Shown here: positions 38,163-51,924 of the stretch, in pieces
Position numbering within the stretch: position 1 is the first letter of the stretch
Layout: the number at the start of each line of letters is the position of its first letter
From: Trichoplax sp. H2
Taxonomy: Eukaryota > Placozoa > Uniplacotomia > Trichoplacea
Assembly: GCA_003344405.1 (NCBI GenBank)
Contig: NOWV01000008.1
Location: forward strand, 434,001 to 498,000
Direction: 5' to 3'
Length of the DNA stretch: 64,000 bases
The notes under the pieces: model-generated
The model's input: the letters and a program-made list of their open reading frames with translations, nothing else
Database searches by the model: none
What the model was told of the DNA's origin: nothing
Position numbers and translations under genes: made by a program

Positions 38163-39028
38163 CTTTCATTGATCGCCACCATCATGGACCTTGGTCCCGA
38201 ATCATTTTCTTTTTTTCCCTTTACAAGGTCACTATGAATCATCCAGTGCTGAACTTTTACAATACTTTGTACTGTACTTTGCACACTAGTGGACTGTACA
38301 GTGTAGTACTGTAGTATTGGTCTAGCTGGTAGACTCAAGTCACTGCGCATGGACGTGTTTTGATGAGGTGTTTTTCTGCTTGGCGGGTTGGAGGTGTTGA
38401 ATGGAAAATGCTTTAGGCTGATATGCTGCAGCTGATTGCTGGCATGAGCTACTATGATACTAGAGAAGACTTTCGGTAGTCTACTGTATGTCGCAAGCAT
38501 TTTCCATTGGAATTGATTTCAGAAAGGAGGAAAATGAATCAATATACGGTAATAATGCACGATGGCTCAATGCACATACACCCAGGAAACCTGGGCCCCT
38601 ACTTCGTATACTGCACAGTACAGTACTGTAAAGTTGATTTCTACTGTACAGTACACTGCACGGTATAGTAAAGTTCATTTCTAATGTACTGTAGAGTAAA
38701 GACTGTAAAGTTCATTTCTACTCTACAGTACACTGCACAGTACTGTACAGTACAGTATAGTACTGTAAAGTTCATTTCTACTGTACAGTACAGTACACTG
38801 TAGAGTACAGTACGTACACTGGATGATCTGTCGTGTTTGGTACACATGGTCGTGTGCACGCCATGCATGTAGCGCATGTGGGTTCACTCAACGTTCGGGT
38901 CAGCTTTCGCAAAGGTCAACCCACTGGCTTATTAACCGTGACACCATACCAGACCCTATCCCTCAATCACTGTTCAATACACAAGATAGCCAGCCATTGG
39001 TTATTGCTATAGTAACCACAGTTCATCT
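38163..39028. repeat. Gap-bounded contig, copy 2 of 31317-32128
   Basis: Starts CTTTCATTGATCGCC and ends CAGTTCATCT, the same end points as positions 31317 and 32128, with high identity between. Differences are isolated substitutions (for example a C for A near 38196) and longer GTACW tracts. With gaps on both sides it may be an allelic or misplaced copy rather than a real second locus. No gene is supported. Confidence 0.88.
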
Positions 39029-39048
39029 NNNNNNNNNNNNNNNNNNNN
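39029..39048. other. Assembly gap (20 N)
   Basis: Run of exactly 20 Ns. Confidence 0.99.
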
Positions 39049-39220
39049 AGTAATACCATGTATAAAATAGTACGGTAAACTTTACTATCGATTTTGCACA
39101 TCAGTGACATATAATCATATTTATTATAATTAATTAATATAATACTTAGTCAGTTGACGTGTAGGTTGAGTTCGGATATCGTTGGAAAGAAACAATATAA
39201 TTAAACCTTGAAGAAAATAT
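39049..39220. repeat. Right flank of gapped contig, duplicate of 37972-38142
   Basis: Near-identical to 37972-38142, then continues as unique sequence (TTCACAAATATTC) toward the RIM-BP gene. The true chromosome probably has this sequence once. Confidence 0.9.
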
Positions 39221-39658
39221 TTCACAAATATTCTTTATTTATTATACAATTATCTTTCATTCTTGAACTTATATTTTAGTATCGTCGAGAAGTATTTACA
39301 TGATACATGTTGTAAAAATAAGCTGCTACCTTCGAGCTCTCTATCTTGTTTACATTATTTATGAGAATATTACGCAATAGCTTTCTATGTAGATTTGCTG
39401 ATATCATAGCTAATGACGACAGCACTTTCAACATGACGGCAATAGATAAATGAAGTAAAAATAGGATGAGCAAGTATTTGCATGTACTAATTAAAAAGAA
39501 ATGATAACTTTCAATGATTTTTTGTCGGCATGAACTGTAATTCGAATATAAAAAATTAACTGAAAATATGCAATAATAATCATTGATTTTGCCATTTATC
39601 TTGAGGCATCGAGGCGTGAAGCATATCGAAAAAATTTCAAATTCTTAGCTGGTCTTCC
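39221..39658. other. 3' flank of the RIM-BP gene
   Basis: AT-rich, presumably 3' UTR and terminator region of the minus-strand gene. No distinct polyadenylation signal was pinned down. Confidence 0.4.
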
Positions 39659-42600
39659 TTATTTTTTCTTTCCTTTCTTGTTGCTAATTTTCTGTATGAG
39701 TTTCTTACCAGAAAATTTCCCAGATAATGGACTCTTTTTCTTTTTACGATTATTTCCATTATCAATAAATTCTTGATCATCTTCAGACTGGCTGTCTTGT
39801 GATGGCATTCGGTAACGACTCTCTTTAGCAGGTTGTCCACCTTCGTCATCCTGATTCCAAATACAACACATAAAGAATGAATTGGAAAACGTCATATACG
39901 CAATCACATACGTACCAAGGTACAAACGGGTAGAACTATTAACAGTTGTTTTACTATGAGAAAAGATACTTAAATACGTCAATTTTGGTACTATGATTTA
40001 ATCATTACGATAAGATCAATGCAAACATGTCGTTCATGTCGTAAAGAACTTACTTTAGCTGGATATTCTGATTTATCGTTTTCTTTTCCTTCATCAGCGG
40101 AATTTTCGATTAATTTAACAAAATTAGATGGAACTAAGCCGCGTTTATCATTTAATTCGCCCTATAAGTAAGAGTAAACAATACATCTTACTAACCTCTC
40201 ATAATGATTATAAATATGTTATGGAAATAAATTACACAGAAGGACTCTTTCGGCTAAGTGCAATCAGAGTATAACAATTTTTGAGATAAAAATGTCAATG
40301 CTATATCTTTCTTAAAAGAAGATAGCTATTAATTTACCATAAAATAGCCATCTTCGTCCATATTTCCTAGGATACGAATAGTATCGCCAGCATGGAATGT
40401 AAGTTCCATCTAAAATCAAGAAAATTGCAGATTTTTTGAGTTACGCGTAGTTGTTACCTAACTAAACAGTATTAAGATTTTTAAATGAAAATTATAAAAA
40501 ATTAATTCATTTATAAATTATTATTCAATGATTTAGCATTCGTATCCGGAAATTGATGTAAAATTTAATATTTTTACCTCGGAGTCCGCATTCGGTGACG
40601 AAACATACGGATCGTAATCATATAAAGCAACAGCGTAAGATTTTACTTCCTGCGTCCTCGCTGATGTAAACGAAACATTATCTTCATCGAATGATGATGA
40701 TGAAGAATCATCGCTGGCGCTTTGATCGTTACCAGCACCCGCTGCTTGTTCTTCATTTAATTGCACATCATTCGTCATCGTAACTGATATATTCGAAAGA
40801 TAGTGAAATAAGTGTAATCCGTTACATTGCCAAACATTACTATATATTGCTACTCACTTATATTAAACATGTAACACGCCCGTAACATATGCACGGAAAC
40901 ATGGTGTTTAAATAACGATCATGAAATATAAACTAATAGAAACACTCACATTCCACATCAACGGTTGGTATATCGCTATCTGCAATAAATTCTTGATCTT
41001 TGTCTTTAGACAAAGATTGACTCGTGTCAGGGTCTGTATTCTCTGTTCCGGTTACTTGTGTTTCAGGATACTGTATTTCGCACACCATGTTGCAAGGTAC
41101 ATAGCCAGTGCGATTGTTTAGTTCACCTTTATAAAAGCCATCGCCGTCTTTATCACCATAAATCTATAAAGCAAACGAAAAAGCATGAAGTAATAATTTA
41201 AAGAGAATATTTAATAAATTGACAAACAGGGCGATACAGTGTGAGATTACACTACATACGGGTATAGCACCATGTATAAAACGCATTCTTTGTTTATACT
41301 TTAATACCTTAATAATATCGCCTTGTTTAAACGGCAGTTCTTCCTCAGCAACATCTAAAGGATTAGGTGACATGACTTCAGGGTCGTAGTTATACAGTGC
41401 GACGAAAAGGCGGACTTTATTTTTAGCTTGGGCTTCTTCCATACTTTCTGATTCATCTTCATTGCCCTCAGGTATATCTATCAGTGCTGTTGGTGTAAAA
41501 GGTTGTGTAGTTTCTTCAAAGTTGTCAAATTGCTCGTCGTCAAACGCAAACTCTGATTCATCCGTTAAAGACACATCATTATCTTTTACATTTAAGTTTT
41601 CAAGAGTCTTACTAATAGAATCTTCACTATTTGTAGCACTTAAGGGTTTATGTTTGGCAATATGAACTGATTTAGAAGACACATTGGTGTCATGTATTTT
41701 ATTGTTACTTAGACTTTCGGCATCAGTAGGTGTAACAATAGTTTTCTTCTGATCATTGTTTTTATTTGCATCTTTCTGAAGATCATTTCTAATTACTGCT
41801 ACAGCTTCAGTTGTGGAAGGCACTTTTGAAGTTGTTTTATTATCGTCGATCTGGCGTACATTGGTTTTCTCTGTATCAATTTGTTGTGAGGTCACTTCTT
41901 GATAATTTCTCGTAGAAGCGTTGACCAATTTCGATTGGATATCAGTATCTATAGATTTGTTATATTCAATGAGGTTCCGCTTACTTTGCTGATCCTTCTG
42001 AGTAGAAAGATTTGATTGTGCCACTTTAACCTCATTGGTTTCATTTTCACTATTATTATTACTACTATCGCTACTACTACTACTACTACTGCTAGTGCTA
42101 TTTCTATTGATACTATTTTTCAGATAAGTGACTACATTTTTTGCTTTGATCTTAGAATCATCACTCTTTGTATCAGAGATGACAGTTTTAGCTACTACCG
42201 GAGAACTGTCTTCACTATTGACGCGAATAGAGTTAATAGCGATCGTATCTTCGATATCATTACTTTGAAATTTTTTACTATCGCTGTTGATATCTTTTGC
42301 TTTGCTTTTAGTATTGTCTAAATGAGGTTTTCTAGCGCTAGAAAATGCACTCTTCTTGCTATTACCATCCAGCTTATCAACTTTAATTTTCGGAATCTTT
42401 TCTTCTAAACCTTCGGCACCTAACTCTTTTACCTTACTAGTAGACGACGCTTTTCGAGTATGCCTTGGTTTAGGTTCATCACTGTCACTGTCTGAGCTTG
42501 ATAAGTAAAGCTCGCTTGGTTTATGTTTAGTTAAATGTTTATCCTTTTTAGGTCTAGTAGTTTTAAGAGAATTTGTAGGTGTAGATATTGGTGAAGATGT

Positions 42601-45600
42601 AACTCCGTCAGAATTTTTGTCTAGTTTCTTTATTTTGCCTAATACCAACTCCATAGATGTTTCTTTTCCTTTAACAACTTTCGAACCTGTTATATTAATA
42701 GCTTCACGGTTTGCTAACCCAAGCTGGCTTTCATGTGTTGATGATTCATCATCGTTCTCACTTTGAATAATTGGTGTCACGCAAGGTGTTGGTTTAACGG
42801 GCTTTGGCGCCACTAGATTGCTAGAATTACCAGGTGGTGCTTCGATAGGCTTAAATAGTTCGACATGACGTTCATCAGATTCACTTTGAGATTCAAGATC
42901 TGAATCTGAACCACCTTGCATATTGCCAGTGACTGTTTTGGTCTTTTTTGACCGGCTAGGGCCAGTGTTGGCGACCAGATAGGAACTGGTATCTCCTTCC
43001 GTACTATTCTCTAGTGGTATTTCCGTTGTAGGTGATTTCTTTTGATATTCATGATTTTGCTTTTTCAGATATTTCATAGCCATGCCTAATGATGATTTAC
43101 CCGCATCAATTGATTGGTCAGTATTTTCCGTCGTTCCTGCGGAAAAACGACGATTATAATGGGCCTTACGTATCTCCATGGTATTATTAAGCCCATTAGT
43201 ATCGATATACGATGAATGACGACGAGAATCACTATTTTTTACTGGCAACAAATCGCTAATACCATGGTGATCGTCAGCATTAATGTCTTGTCTATCTTTG
43301 CCTTCGTTAAATTTTGACTTTGTACGACCATCTTGAAATATTTTTACTTGATAAATTTTCTCACGAATATCATTAAATTTATTATTAGGTGTAGTCTTAA
43401 ACTTGGACATCGACTTGTCATCTTTTCCTGAGTGGGTGCTAGTATTCACCCATAGCGGCGAAGATGATTCATTCTTTTTTGCTGCTGCTCGCTTTTGCCA
43501 AATTTTAGCTAGTACCGATGCAGTAACATTAGCTGAGGCAATCGATCTCCTCCTATTGACGTCATCCTCTAATTTCGTCTTTCTTAAATCCGAGATATCA
43601 TCGCTGTATTTACGTTCAGTTTTATTATGACTCAATAATTTTAACACTCGTGCAGTTGTTTCTTTCCATTTTGCATTTGTGATAGAATCCATAGATGCAC
43701 GAGGGCTCCTATCACCTTTTCCACTGATACTAGTTGATGATCTATCTGGCCGATTATTCAATTGTTGAAAACCTATTTCACCTTTTTCGTTAGAACGCGA
43801 CCTACTTTTATCAGACAACGGTGACAGAAGTTCTTTTTCACCATTGTAGCGAACTTTTAAATCAGACATTAAAGTATTGATTAACTCATTACTTATGATA
43901 GTTTCAGCTGACGATCGCGACTCTCCCCGAATCGATTGTGTACGTACTGTGACTGAGTATGGTGAAGACCCATGTAGTATCGATTCGACGACTTTTGGAC
44001 TAATCTCTAAATAATCAGCAGTAGGATCCGGCGTAGTTAAAATCTTTCTGCCATTAATGTAAATAGTGTAACCGGTAACCAATGTACCGTTCGATTTTCC
44101 ATTAGCACTTATTGTCACGGGTAACCATGTAATATATAATGATCCTTTTTCGCTTCCAGTATCCAATCTGACGCTAGCTGGGCTATCCGGAATGCCTGAA
44201 GGTAATAAATTTACAATATAAAACTACATTGTAGGATGTCAATGTTAACTGTATGTATCGTACTGGAACAATAGCTAGCATCAGGACTAAATAACTTAAA
44301 CATTTATTGACTACCTTGTTGATCAGTTTGAAATTGAATTTCAGAATATGTAATTTTATCCAAGTTATACATTTTGGCGTGCTCATCTGGTAATTGGCCA
44401 GTTGCCATTATCTTAACAGTAACAGTACTAGTAGGTTCCAAGCCGGTCAGATTGCATTGATTAGTACCAGGCGGCACTTGTTGAAATTTATCATTGTTGA
44501 CAAAGATTGTATGTGAAAAGTTACTATCACTTGGCATCCAAGCAATTACTGCGGTTGTGGCCGAGTACGATAAAACTTTTATTTGCGAAGGAGCGATCGA
44601 CAAATCTATAGATATGCATAATGTAATAATAGGAAGTCCCAAAATACAATTAAGAATAACACATAAGTGATAATAATAGTTAAAGATTTACGCGTATAAA
44701 ATATTCACCCTTACCTTTTCCTATTAATACCGTAGCCTGAGCGTCTGAAGAATGACCAATAGGGGTTATTGTTCGGACTGATAACCTTGTAACCTAATTA
44801 AGAGTTAATACAAAATAATAGTTAAATATTATCGTTACAATTGTGGTGCTACTTTAAAATGTAATATCAACAAACGATTATTTAATCGAATTATGAACAT
44901 AAAATTTGAAGAATTATTAATAATATAATGAGCAATAGTGCGGTACATCAGTCAACACTAGCCAAAAAATCATTCGTCATAATTCAAATAAGACTATTGC
45001 ATACAGTAATATCTGCCGCCAAAATGCTAAATAGTGTAGATAAATGTATCCCTCTTATGAATTACGAATAATACACTAGCCTATTAAGTTTATTGCTGTA
45101 CGATCGGAACTACTCCTACATAGGATATTGTATCTGGCTGAAAACTATTAGTATGTCTTAGATAAATAAGAGAAAATTTTATAAGAATGGTAAAAGGATG
45201 TACATGATTATTATCGAGTCCTCCAACTAGGGCCTTCATCTTCTCATTTTTGTTGATTTCTGATCGTAACGACCCATTAACATAAACCGCATATGCAGTA
45301 ACTTTATCTGGTGGCAAATCAGCAGCTTGCCATCGAAGAAGTACACTATCTATAAAATGGCGCTCAATCCTAACGTTTATTGGAGAAGCTGAAACGAAAG
45401 TATGTAATATAAATGTCATTATACTTATCACTTAGGCATACGCTGACGCTTAAATTTTTTGCACCTTTTTACTTAAAGAAATATTTCTATCTAACTACAT
45501 CACAAACCTATAGCTGGATCACCAGTTTGTAATTGCTCTAACTTATTTTCAGGATTGTTTATTGATACAAACGATGAATTAGTTTCACTGAGTGCTTCAA

Positions 45601-48600
45601 GCCCAGTACCATATGTTGATCCCGCTGTGATATAGGTTATATAAGCGCAAGTAGGGCATAGAGATTAAGAAATAAATAGTTAACAGCAATATCATATAAT
45701 ATATATATATATAATATGTAATACATCAAACAATATTAAGTGGTTTTGAAATGTAAGCAAAGAATACCTGTTATGAGCCTGCGACTGATATCAATATCTG
45801 GAACATCCAAATTATCAGTACGTAGTCTCTTTGTTTTTAAAATTCGGTTTATTTCATTCATATCTGTCAGTTACACGTAATATATTTCATCATACATTCG
45901 GGAATATAATTCTATTCCAAAAATAAGTAAATTTGCTCATATCGAGTGTACGTATATTCAAGTCTAACCTGTGACTCTCCTTAGATAATTCGAAGGTGCT
46001 AAACCACGTCTACCACTTAGTAATTCAGCGTTATAATAACCGCTCTAAATATAGTATTGAAAAGATTGAAACTTTTTTAATGCCCTATTTTTAATGACGT
46101 AATAGTTCATAACTGTACTTACTATATTCGTGTTACCATAAGCAATTACATATTCATTAGCCTTAAACGGTAATTCAAACTCAGGTTGCTTATTTGGTGA
46201 CGTCTCCATAGGATTATAATCGTATTTCGCCACGAAAACTGAAAGGTCCGCCATTGCATAAGCGTCTGTCGAAATACATAACGTTTATAATTATTCGAAC
46301 CCAATATTTAATTTAGATTTCTTCTATTAGAATAAATATACGTAAAATTAAAACTTAATTACCTGAATCTTCAATTGCGGGAAGTTTGGGTAAGGTTTGT
46401 TGCCGTGGCCCGTTTTTCTGCCTAGACTTTCTTCGGCTACCGTAAGTTTCTAACCAAACAGAAATTTTCTTGTCACCAAATTCAAAAAATTTATACGTGT
46501 AGTACAATTAAAGATGCATCTATTGTTTAATGTTAAATGGTTAAGGGCCTTTAATTACCGTCAGATGAACTATCTGTTGCAAATATATCATTATAATAGT
46601 ATGAACGTCTCCTTCGGTAATGGCGATCGAATAAATCATCGTCATCGCTACTTGCAGCTAAACCTTTAATCTGGTATTACAGTTAAACGTGTAAAAATTG
46701 CTTAGATCACCAAGTAATTCTATAAATATTTATGTAGATATACATATATACGTCTATATAGATACGTAGTTAGGAAGTTAGAATGATAATTATCATACGT
46801 ACCTTGTCTTGAAGACTGACGTAGTCAGAATTTGCCCCGTTGAGTTGATTACTATTTTCCATAATTAATCCATTCTTGTGATAATGTTGTAATTCCTTTG
46901 AAAGCCGTTTACATCGGCGTTCACTAAGTTCATTTTTATCTCGAAGACTTCTTAATTGATTCTAAAATAAATACAAAATAAAATTTACCTAATGTAAGTA
47001 GGAAATGTACCCTTGTCCTATCACACTATTTCCTAAGATTTATTGTACACAGGCAAATACACCATACACATGTGTAATTTACATTAGAATACTTCCGTTA
47101 TACCTCCAATTTGCTGATTTCTTCTCGATATCTATCTCTATCTTGCAGCTGGTTCTACAAAACAGGTAAAGAAATTTTAATTTCAGCAATTGCAAGCATT
47201 GATACCTCACTTTAGATTATGCTAAATCATGGAAACAATAATACCATGTGTAATTTTTGCATTTCTTGTTGTCTTTCATTTAATTTAAGTTTTGTAATAT
47301 TGTAATCATTTTCTAGCTGCTTTTTCTGATTTGCCGTTAACGATAAGCCCTATCCAGATATAAAACCCATTGTAGTCTACTAATTATGGTAATGTGTTAC
47401 ATACGCGTATGTAAAATTCACAAGACAAATTAAGGTATCTAATACCGCTATAGAAATCTCTAATTCTGAAATTCGTCGCTTTAAAGCAATACATTCACTT
47501 CTTGATTTATCACAATCATCCAAACTCTTTTTCAAGTCTTGCCGTAATTTCTCGCATCGCATTTCAACCTAATGAAATTTACATTACATGTTACTACTGT
47601 ATACGCTTAGTTAAAAAAAATCTAAGACTTTGTTAAGATTTGACAACTTTCAAATATTACTATACGTACTTTCTGTAATTCCGCTACATTTCGATTCAGT
47701 GAAGCATTTTCTAATTTGATCTGCTCACTTTCACTTTTTAACTGGACCATGTCATTCTCCTGTTTAGATTAAAAATTTTTGCTGTAATTAACTTCATGAA
47801 ATTAATGCTCTGAATATTTTATTCATTTCAAATAGGCATACAGTATGCTATACTACAGTATAGTAATCTATCATCCGATTCAAACACTACTACTCCATCA
47901 TTGTACACTGCATACCAAAGCGGAATGTTTTCTTTCAAGCTCTTCATATGATTTTAATTTTTGTAAAAGTTGCTCATCCTATATCATGAAAGTTAAAGTG
48001 AGTCGTCAAAAAGAGACCGTGCAAGCAAGATTCAACGAGTTCTTTAACCAACCGTAGCTGGAGGCTTGGTTTCCTCAAGTCGCTTGATTTCTGATTTTAA
48101 CATTTCATTTGTTAATAGGAGTGCTTCGTATTTGCTAGATTTCTCTTCTAATTCTGCGACGCGCGCTAAATTCTAGAAAACCAATAGGATATTATTTATT
48201 AAATAGAGTAAAGGTAATGAGTACGGTTATGTAACTTATAAATCAAGGGAAGATACGGTGTACTGTACTATCTACTTTTATTTCAAAATTATTTTTCAAT
48301 AATTAGGAGAAATATAAATTCTTACTCCAGGAGATTCTGTCATATGTTTTTGTAATTGAAGTTTTTCTTTAGTGAGTTGACGTATAATCGTTTCAAGTTC
48401 CTCAATACTGCGACCAGACTGCTGCTATGTATGAAATTTAAGATATTCTTTTTGAATACTTTTAATGAATTTGGTATGCGATATTGCACCCCATCTGCAA
48501 TATACATGTAAGGTATGCAGGCAAATTATTTTAGCACTTACTGTTACGTATCTATATTATTATTTTAAACATTAGTTACTCCGAGAGTGGCTTACAAATT

Positions 48601-50852
48601 GGTTCGTTTTATTACGCAACTTGCACTTATATACTTCCACTAACAATAATACAATATGCTATCGTGATGTACAAATTTTACTAGATATATTTAGGGCTAT
48701 GATCTAGGACTATGGTATTTCAGATAGTAAATTCTTACACAACTACATTGATAATTATTTTTGTCTTACAATTATAAATATTAATTTTTACAATACTGTA
48801 CATATCACTTACTATATTTTTACTCACTTGGTGAATATTGCTAGAACCTACTTCTGGTCCATTAGCAGGTTGATTAACCCTTAATTTGTTTATCTCATCG
48901 TCTTTCTTCTTTAGTTCTTCTTTCAGTTGCATGCATTGCTGAAAGTAGCCGTCATCTCCATTTTTAGAAATTGTTTCTTGTAAATCATTCGCAATTTGAA
49001 CCAGTTTTGAGTTACGTATTTTTAGCCTGGCTAGTTTGTCTTCCAAGTAATTTTGACGATTGTGATTTGATGATCCAAGCTGTCGCTTCTGTAAGAAGAG
49101 ATAAGATCATCGAGATTTACTTTATTAATTAATCAATCTTGTGTACATTGTCCGGTTGTTCCATAGCATACGTATAACATTTCAATCTATCCTAAATTGG
49201 AATAACAAGCTGCTGTAAGGTGTATTTACTTGATTACAACTTACCAAGGATGACATTTCTTTGGCTAAATATTCACATCGACTTTCTAAATGGCTTACAT
49301 TAGAATTTAATTCAGTATTCTTCTGGAGCAATAACCTCTCACGGTCATCAAATAATCGTTTACTCTGTAGAGAAACAACAATCAATGCTTATTAACTACA
49401 AATAGTGCAAGCTACGTACTGTAGATGTTGATCAAAGCGAGAAGGGCTTCCTTTAAAAATAAAGGATACGAACAAAAGTTGTTTAAAATTTTTTTTAGAA
49501 TACTTGTATGTAACAATTACACGCTTATTTCACTTTATTCAACCCCAAAATACTCTTTTTTATGAATGCAATATTGTGCGTATCACGTATCAGCAAAAAA
49601 ATGAGAGAAGGCATGCAAGAAAATCTTATTTTAACGTCATTACTGAATTTGGTAAAGTCAGGAATGAGTCCGCTTTATCGAAACCTATGACTCTGATTGA
49701 CATGAGGCTTATAAGAGTATAAAACCACTCGATGGAATAACTTGTTGACATACGAAAAAGTTGGATAATATTTTCACTTCGAGTTACAGTGGTTGACAAT
49801 GTGGCTGGTAAATATTCGATAAAATTTTGAACATTTAAAGACTGTGAAAGATAATGCATATCCACAATAAGCATGCATTCAATAGAGAACGTCAAGATAT
49901 AGCAAGAAAAGAAATAAAAGTCATTTAACTAGCAGCACTGGATATAACTTACAATAAATAAATGTACCAATTTGACTACTCTTATGTACGAGTATTTAAG
50001 CAATGATACAAGGTCGACTGTCTTAAAATAACGAATAATACTCGGTATTCTGTTATAGCAACTTACAGTCCATGCTACTACTGATGATGAATCATGTGAA
50101 TTTGGACTTGTTAATGTATCTATCGATGTCCTTGTATCAATAGGATGAAGCTTGATCGTCGAATGTACGGCTTGATACTGCAATGTTTCCAACTCTAATT
50201 TAAAATTGATCAGTTCGTCACCTAATTTGCTTTTTTTATCATCGTCATCATTATTATCTCGATTCCTTTCATAATTATGTGAATGGGGATAAGGAAATGG
50301 CCGCATAGTATGATCGCTACCTTTTTCATGACTAAAATAGGATAAATAATCAAACTGATCATCATTTGTTGTACTACGCAATGCCAGTTGATCTCCCTGG
50401 ATATTATCCATGCAATCTTTGTTGGGGTGATGATGATTAATGTTACTGTTGATTTGAAAACGTTGGTTTGATAATGGATGGATTATAACATTGTCATGTA
50501 ATAACTGTTTACTATTTGTTGTACTCCATTGACTACGATGACAGTTACTATGATAATGAAGATTTTTTCCAACCCTGCCTTCAGTACAACTAAGTTGTGG
50601 AGTAACCATGTTCTGATTCTTATCGGTGATTTTTTTATTACTTTCACTTTGTTGCGAAGCTAATGATGGTAATACAAGTATTGAATTGAGTTGATTATCG
50701 TAGTTCATTAATCTGATACCAGCAATCGATGCTGATATCCTCGTATCATTGGCAAATACTGTTGTCGTCGTAGAACAAGTGGTGGAATTTACTGTCACCA
50801 AGGTATAGTATCCATTTGTTGGAACATCATTGAACCACTGGGTTTGTGACAT
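39659..50852 (-). CDS. RIMBP: RIM-binding protein (RIM-BP)
   Basis: Scaffold that in bilaterians links voltage-gated Ca2+ channels and RIM at release sites. About 26 exons: 50067-50852, 49245-49363, 48830-49089, 48327-48421, 48055-48173, 47916-47978, 47670-47759, 47446-47568, 47245-47349, 47104-47154, 46803-46961, 46559-46670, 46362-46451, 46123-46265, 45970-46047, 45768-45865, 45508-45624, 45204-45388, 44715-44793, 44315-44605, 41308-44195, 40950-41163, 40578-40783, 40338-40409, 40054-40161, 39659-39850; about 2,280 codons. Order: Ser/Thr/Asn-rich N-terminus, coiled coils (about 265-640), SH3-1 (FVAKYDYNP ... GRRGLAPSNYL, about 730-800), FN3 x3 (about 870-1160; WQAADLPPDKVTAYAVYVNG, VTGYTIYINGRKI), a disordered Ser/Lys/Asp-rich stretch of about 800 residues, SH3-2 (FVALYNYDP ... 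DGDGFYKGEL), SH3-3 (AVALYDYDP ... GLVPSNFV), and a basic tail ending KKGKKK. Vertebrate paralogues are shorter. Start ATG at 50852. Coiled-coil exon ends are approximate. Confidence 0.94.
41430..43880 (-). other. Disordered low-complexity region inside one RIM-BP exon
   Basis: This part of exon 41308-44195 encodes about 800 residues with no recognisable domain. They are rich in Ser, Lys, Asp, Asn and Thr, with a poly-Ser/Asn tract at about 42050-42100 built on a TCA/AGT/AAT triplet run. Acidic and basic patches alternate. It separates the FN3 domains from SH3-2 and accounts for most of the excess length over vertebrate RIM-BPs. Confidence 0.85.
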
Positions 50853-51711
50853 TTTTCAATTAGTACCAAGGGTAATCCACATCAGTTGATACTAGTATTC
50901 AATTTTAATTATTATCATCTTGATCATTCGGTAGATAACAATTGTGACTGAGGTCGATAATATCATATTGAGAATGTCTTTGAATAATGACTTTGACGGA
51001 AATAACGATAGGACTTATACCCAAGTTAATGGTCGATGATATATTCCTTTTAAATCTCTATCAAGGTAGAAAAAAATTTTCTATACTGTCTCCTCACGAA
51101 CGATTGAATCCAATACGACGGTAATGGTTAGAATATGGCAATACTGATAGTTTACAATGATTATTCCATCGATAGTCATCAAGTAGAAGGATAGAACAAA
51201 GGATAAATGAAAATATATCGATAATAATTGCCAGTAATTATCACCGATGTTAATTGTAATTATTATCAGGTCAGGGAGATGGATCCTTTTTATAGCTTTT
51301 GGATTCTTTGTGTCGGGTCTATATTGTTACCTCGAGGCAGTTGTTGATTACTGACTGAATGTACAGTATTACCAAATGATCAATCGATTAAAATAGACCC
51401 GGTGATGATAGGTATTTCTTCTTCTTCTTCTTCTTCTTTGAAATGTGTTGCTAATATTGAATCAGTCAATTTGGGTAAGACCATCGACATTGGAAGAAAA
51501 CTACAATCTTACTCTTTCTAGCCACTACTTTGTCATGTTCAAAGTATTTCCGATCAACATTCATTTGCCTTCTACGTCCGTCAATACCGGAGAAAAGATT
51601 CTTACACAGCTTCAACTCAGTACAATTTAAAATGATCGGATACAATCAATTTTTTTCCTCTCCTTTTTCTTAATGAAGTTGCAGGCGTTTCTTAGGTTAC
51701 CGAAATGACGA
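50853..51711. promoter_or_regulatory. Upstream region of RIM-BP
   Basis: Probably contains the RIM-BP promoter and 5' UTR (minus strand). A (TTC)n microsatellite lies at 51417-51438. No core promoter element is clear enough to mark. Confidence 0.3.
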
Positions 51712-51818
51712 ATGAACAGTCATCTTGGCACATGTGTCATGCAGTCGCGCGTCAATCTTGGACAGTATACCGTACAGTCGAGCGTCAACGTGACTGAGAT
51801 GACCCGTCCAAAGTTTCA

Positions 51819-51924
51819 AACGATATGTAGTGTGACATCGTGGGCGTTTCGGAAGAGTCAACCTGAAGACTACAATACGCTTAGAATACCTTGCCTAAAC
51901 GATTGAAAGGCTCCTAGTAAGTTC
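51819..51924. repeat. Left flank of minisatellite, duplicated at 52379-52484
   Basis: The sequence from ACGATATGTAGTGTGAC to GAAAGGCTCCTAG occurs both here and directly after the third gap, with isolated changes (AAGAG against ACGAG). This implies contig ends that overlap rather than abut. Confidence 0.88.

Noticed and set aside
42016-42321. Plus-strand 101-codon Ile/Thr-rich frame
   Set aside because: Antisense of the Ser/Asn-rich RIM-BP linker, explained by triplet composition.
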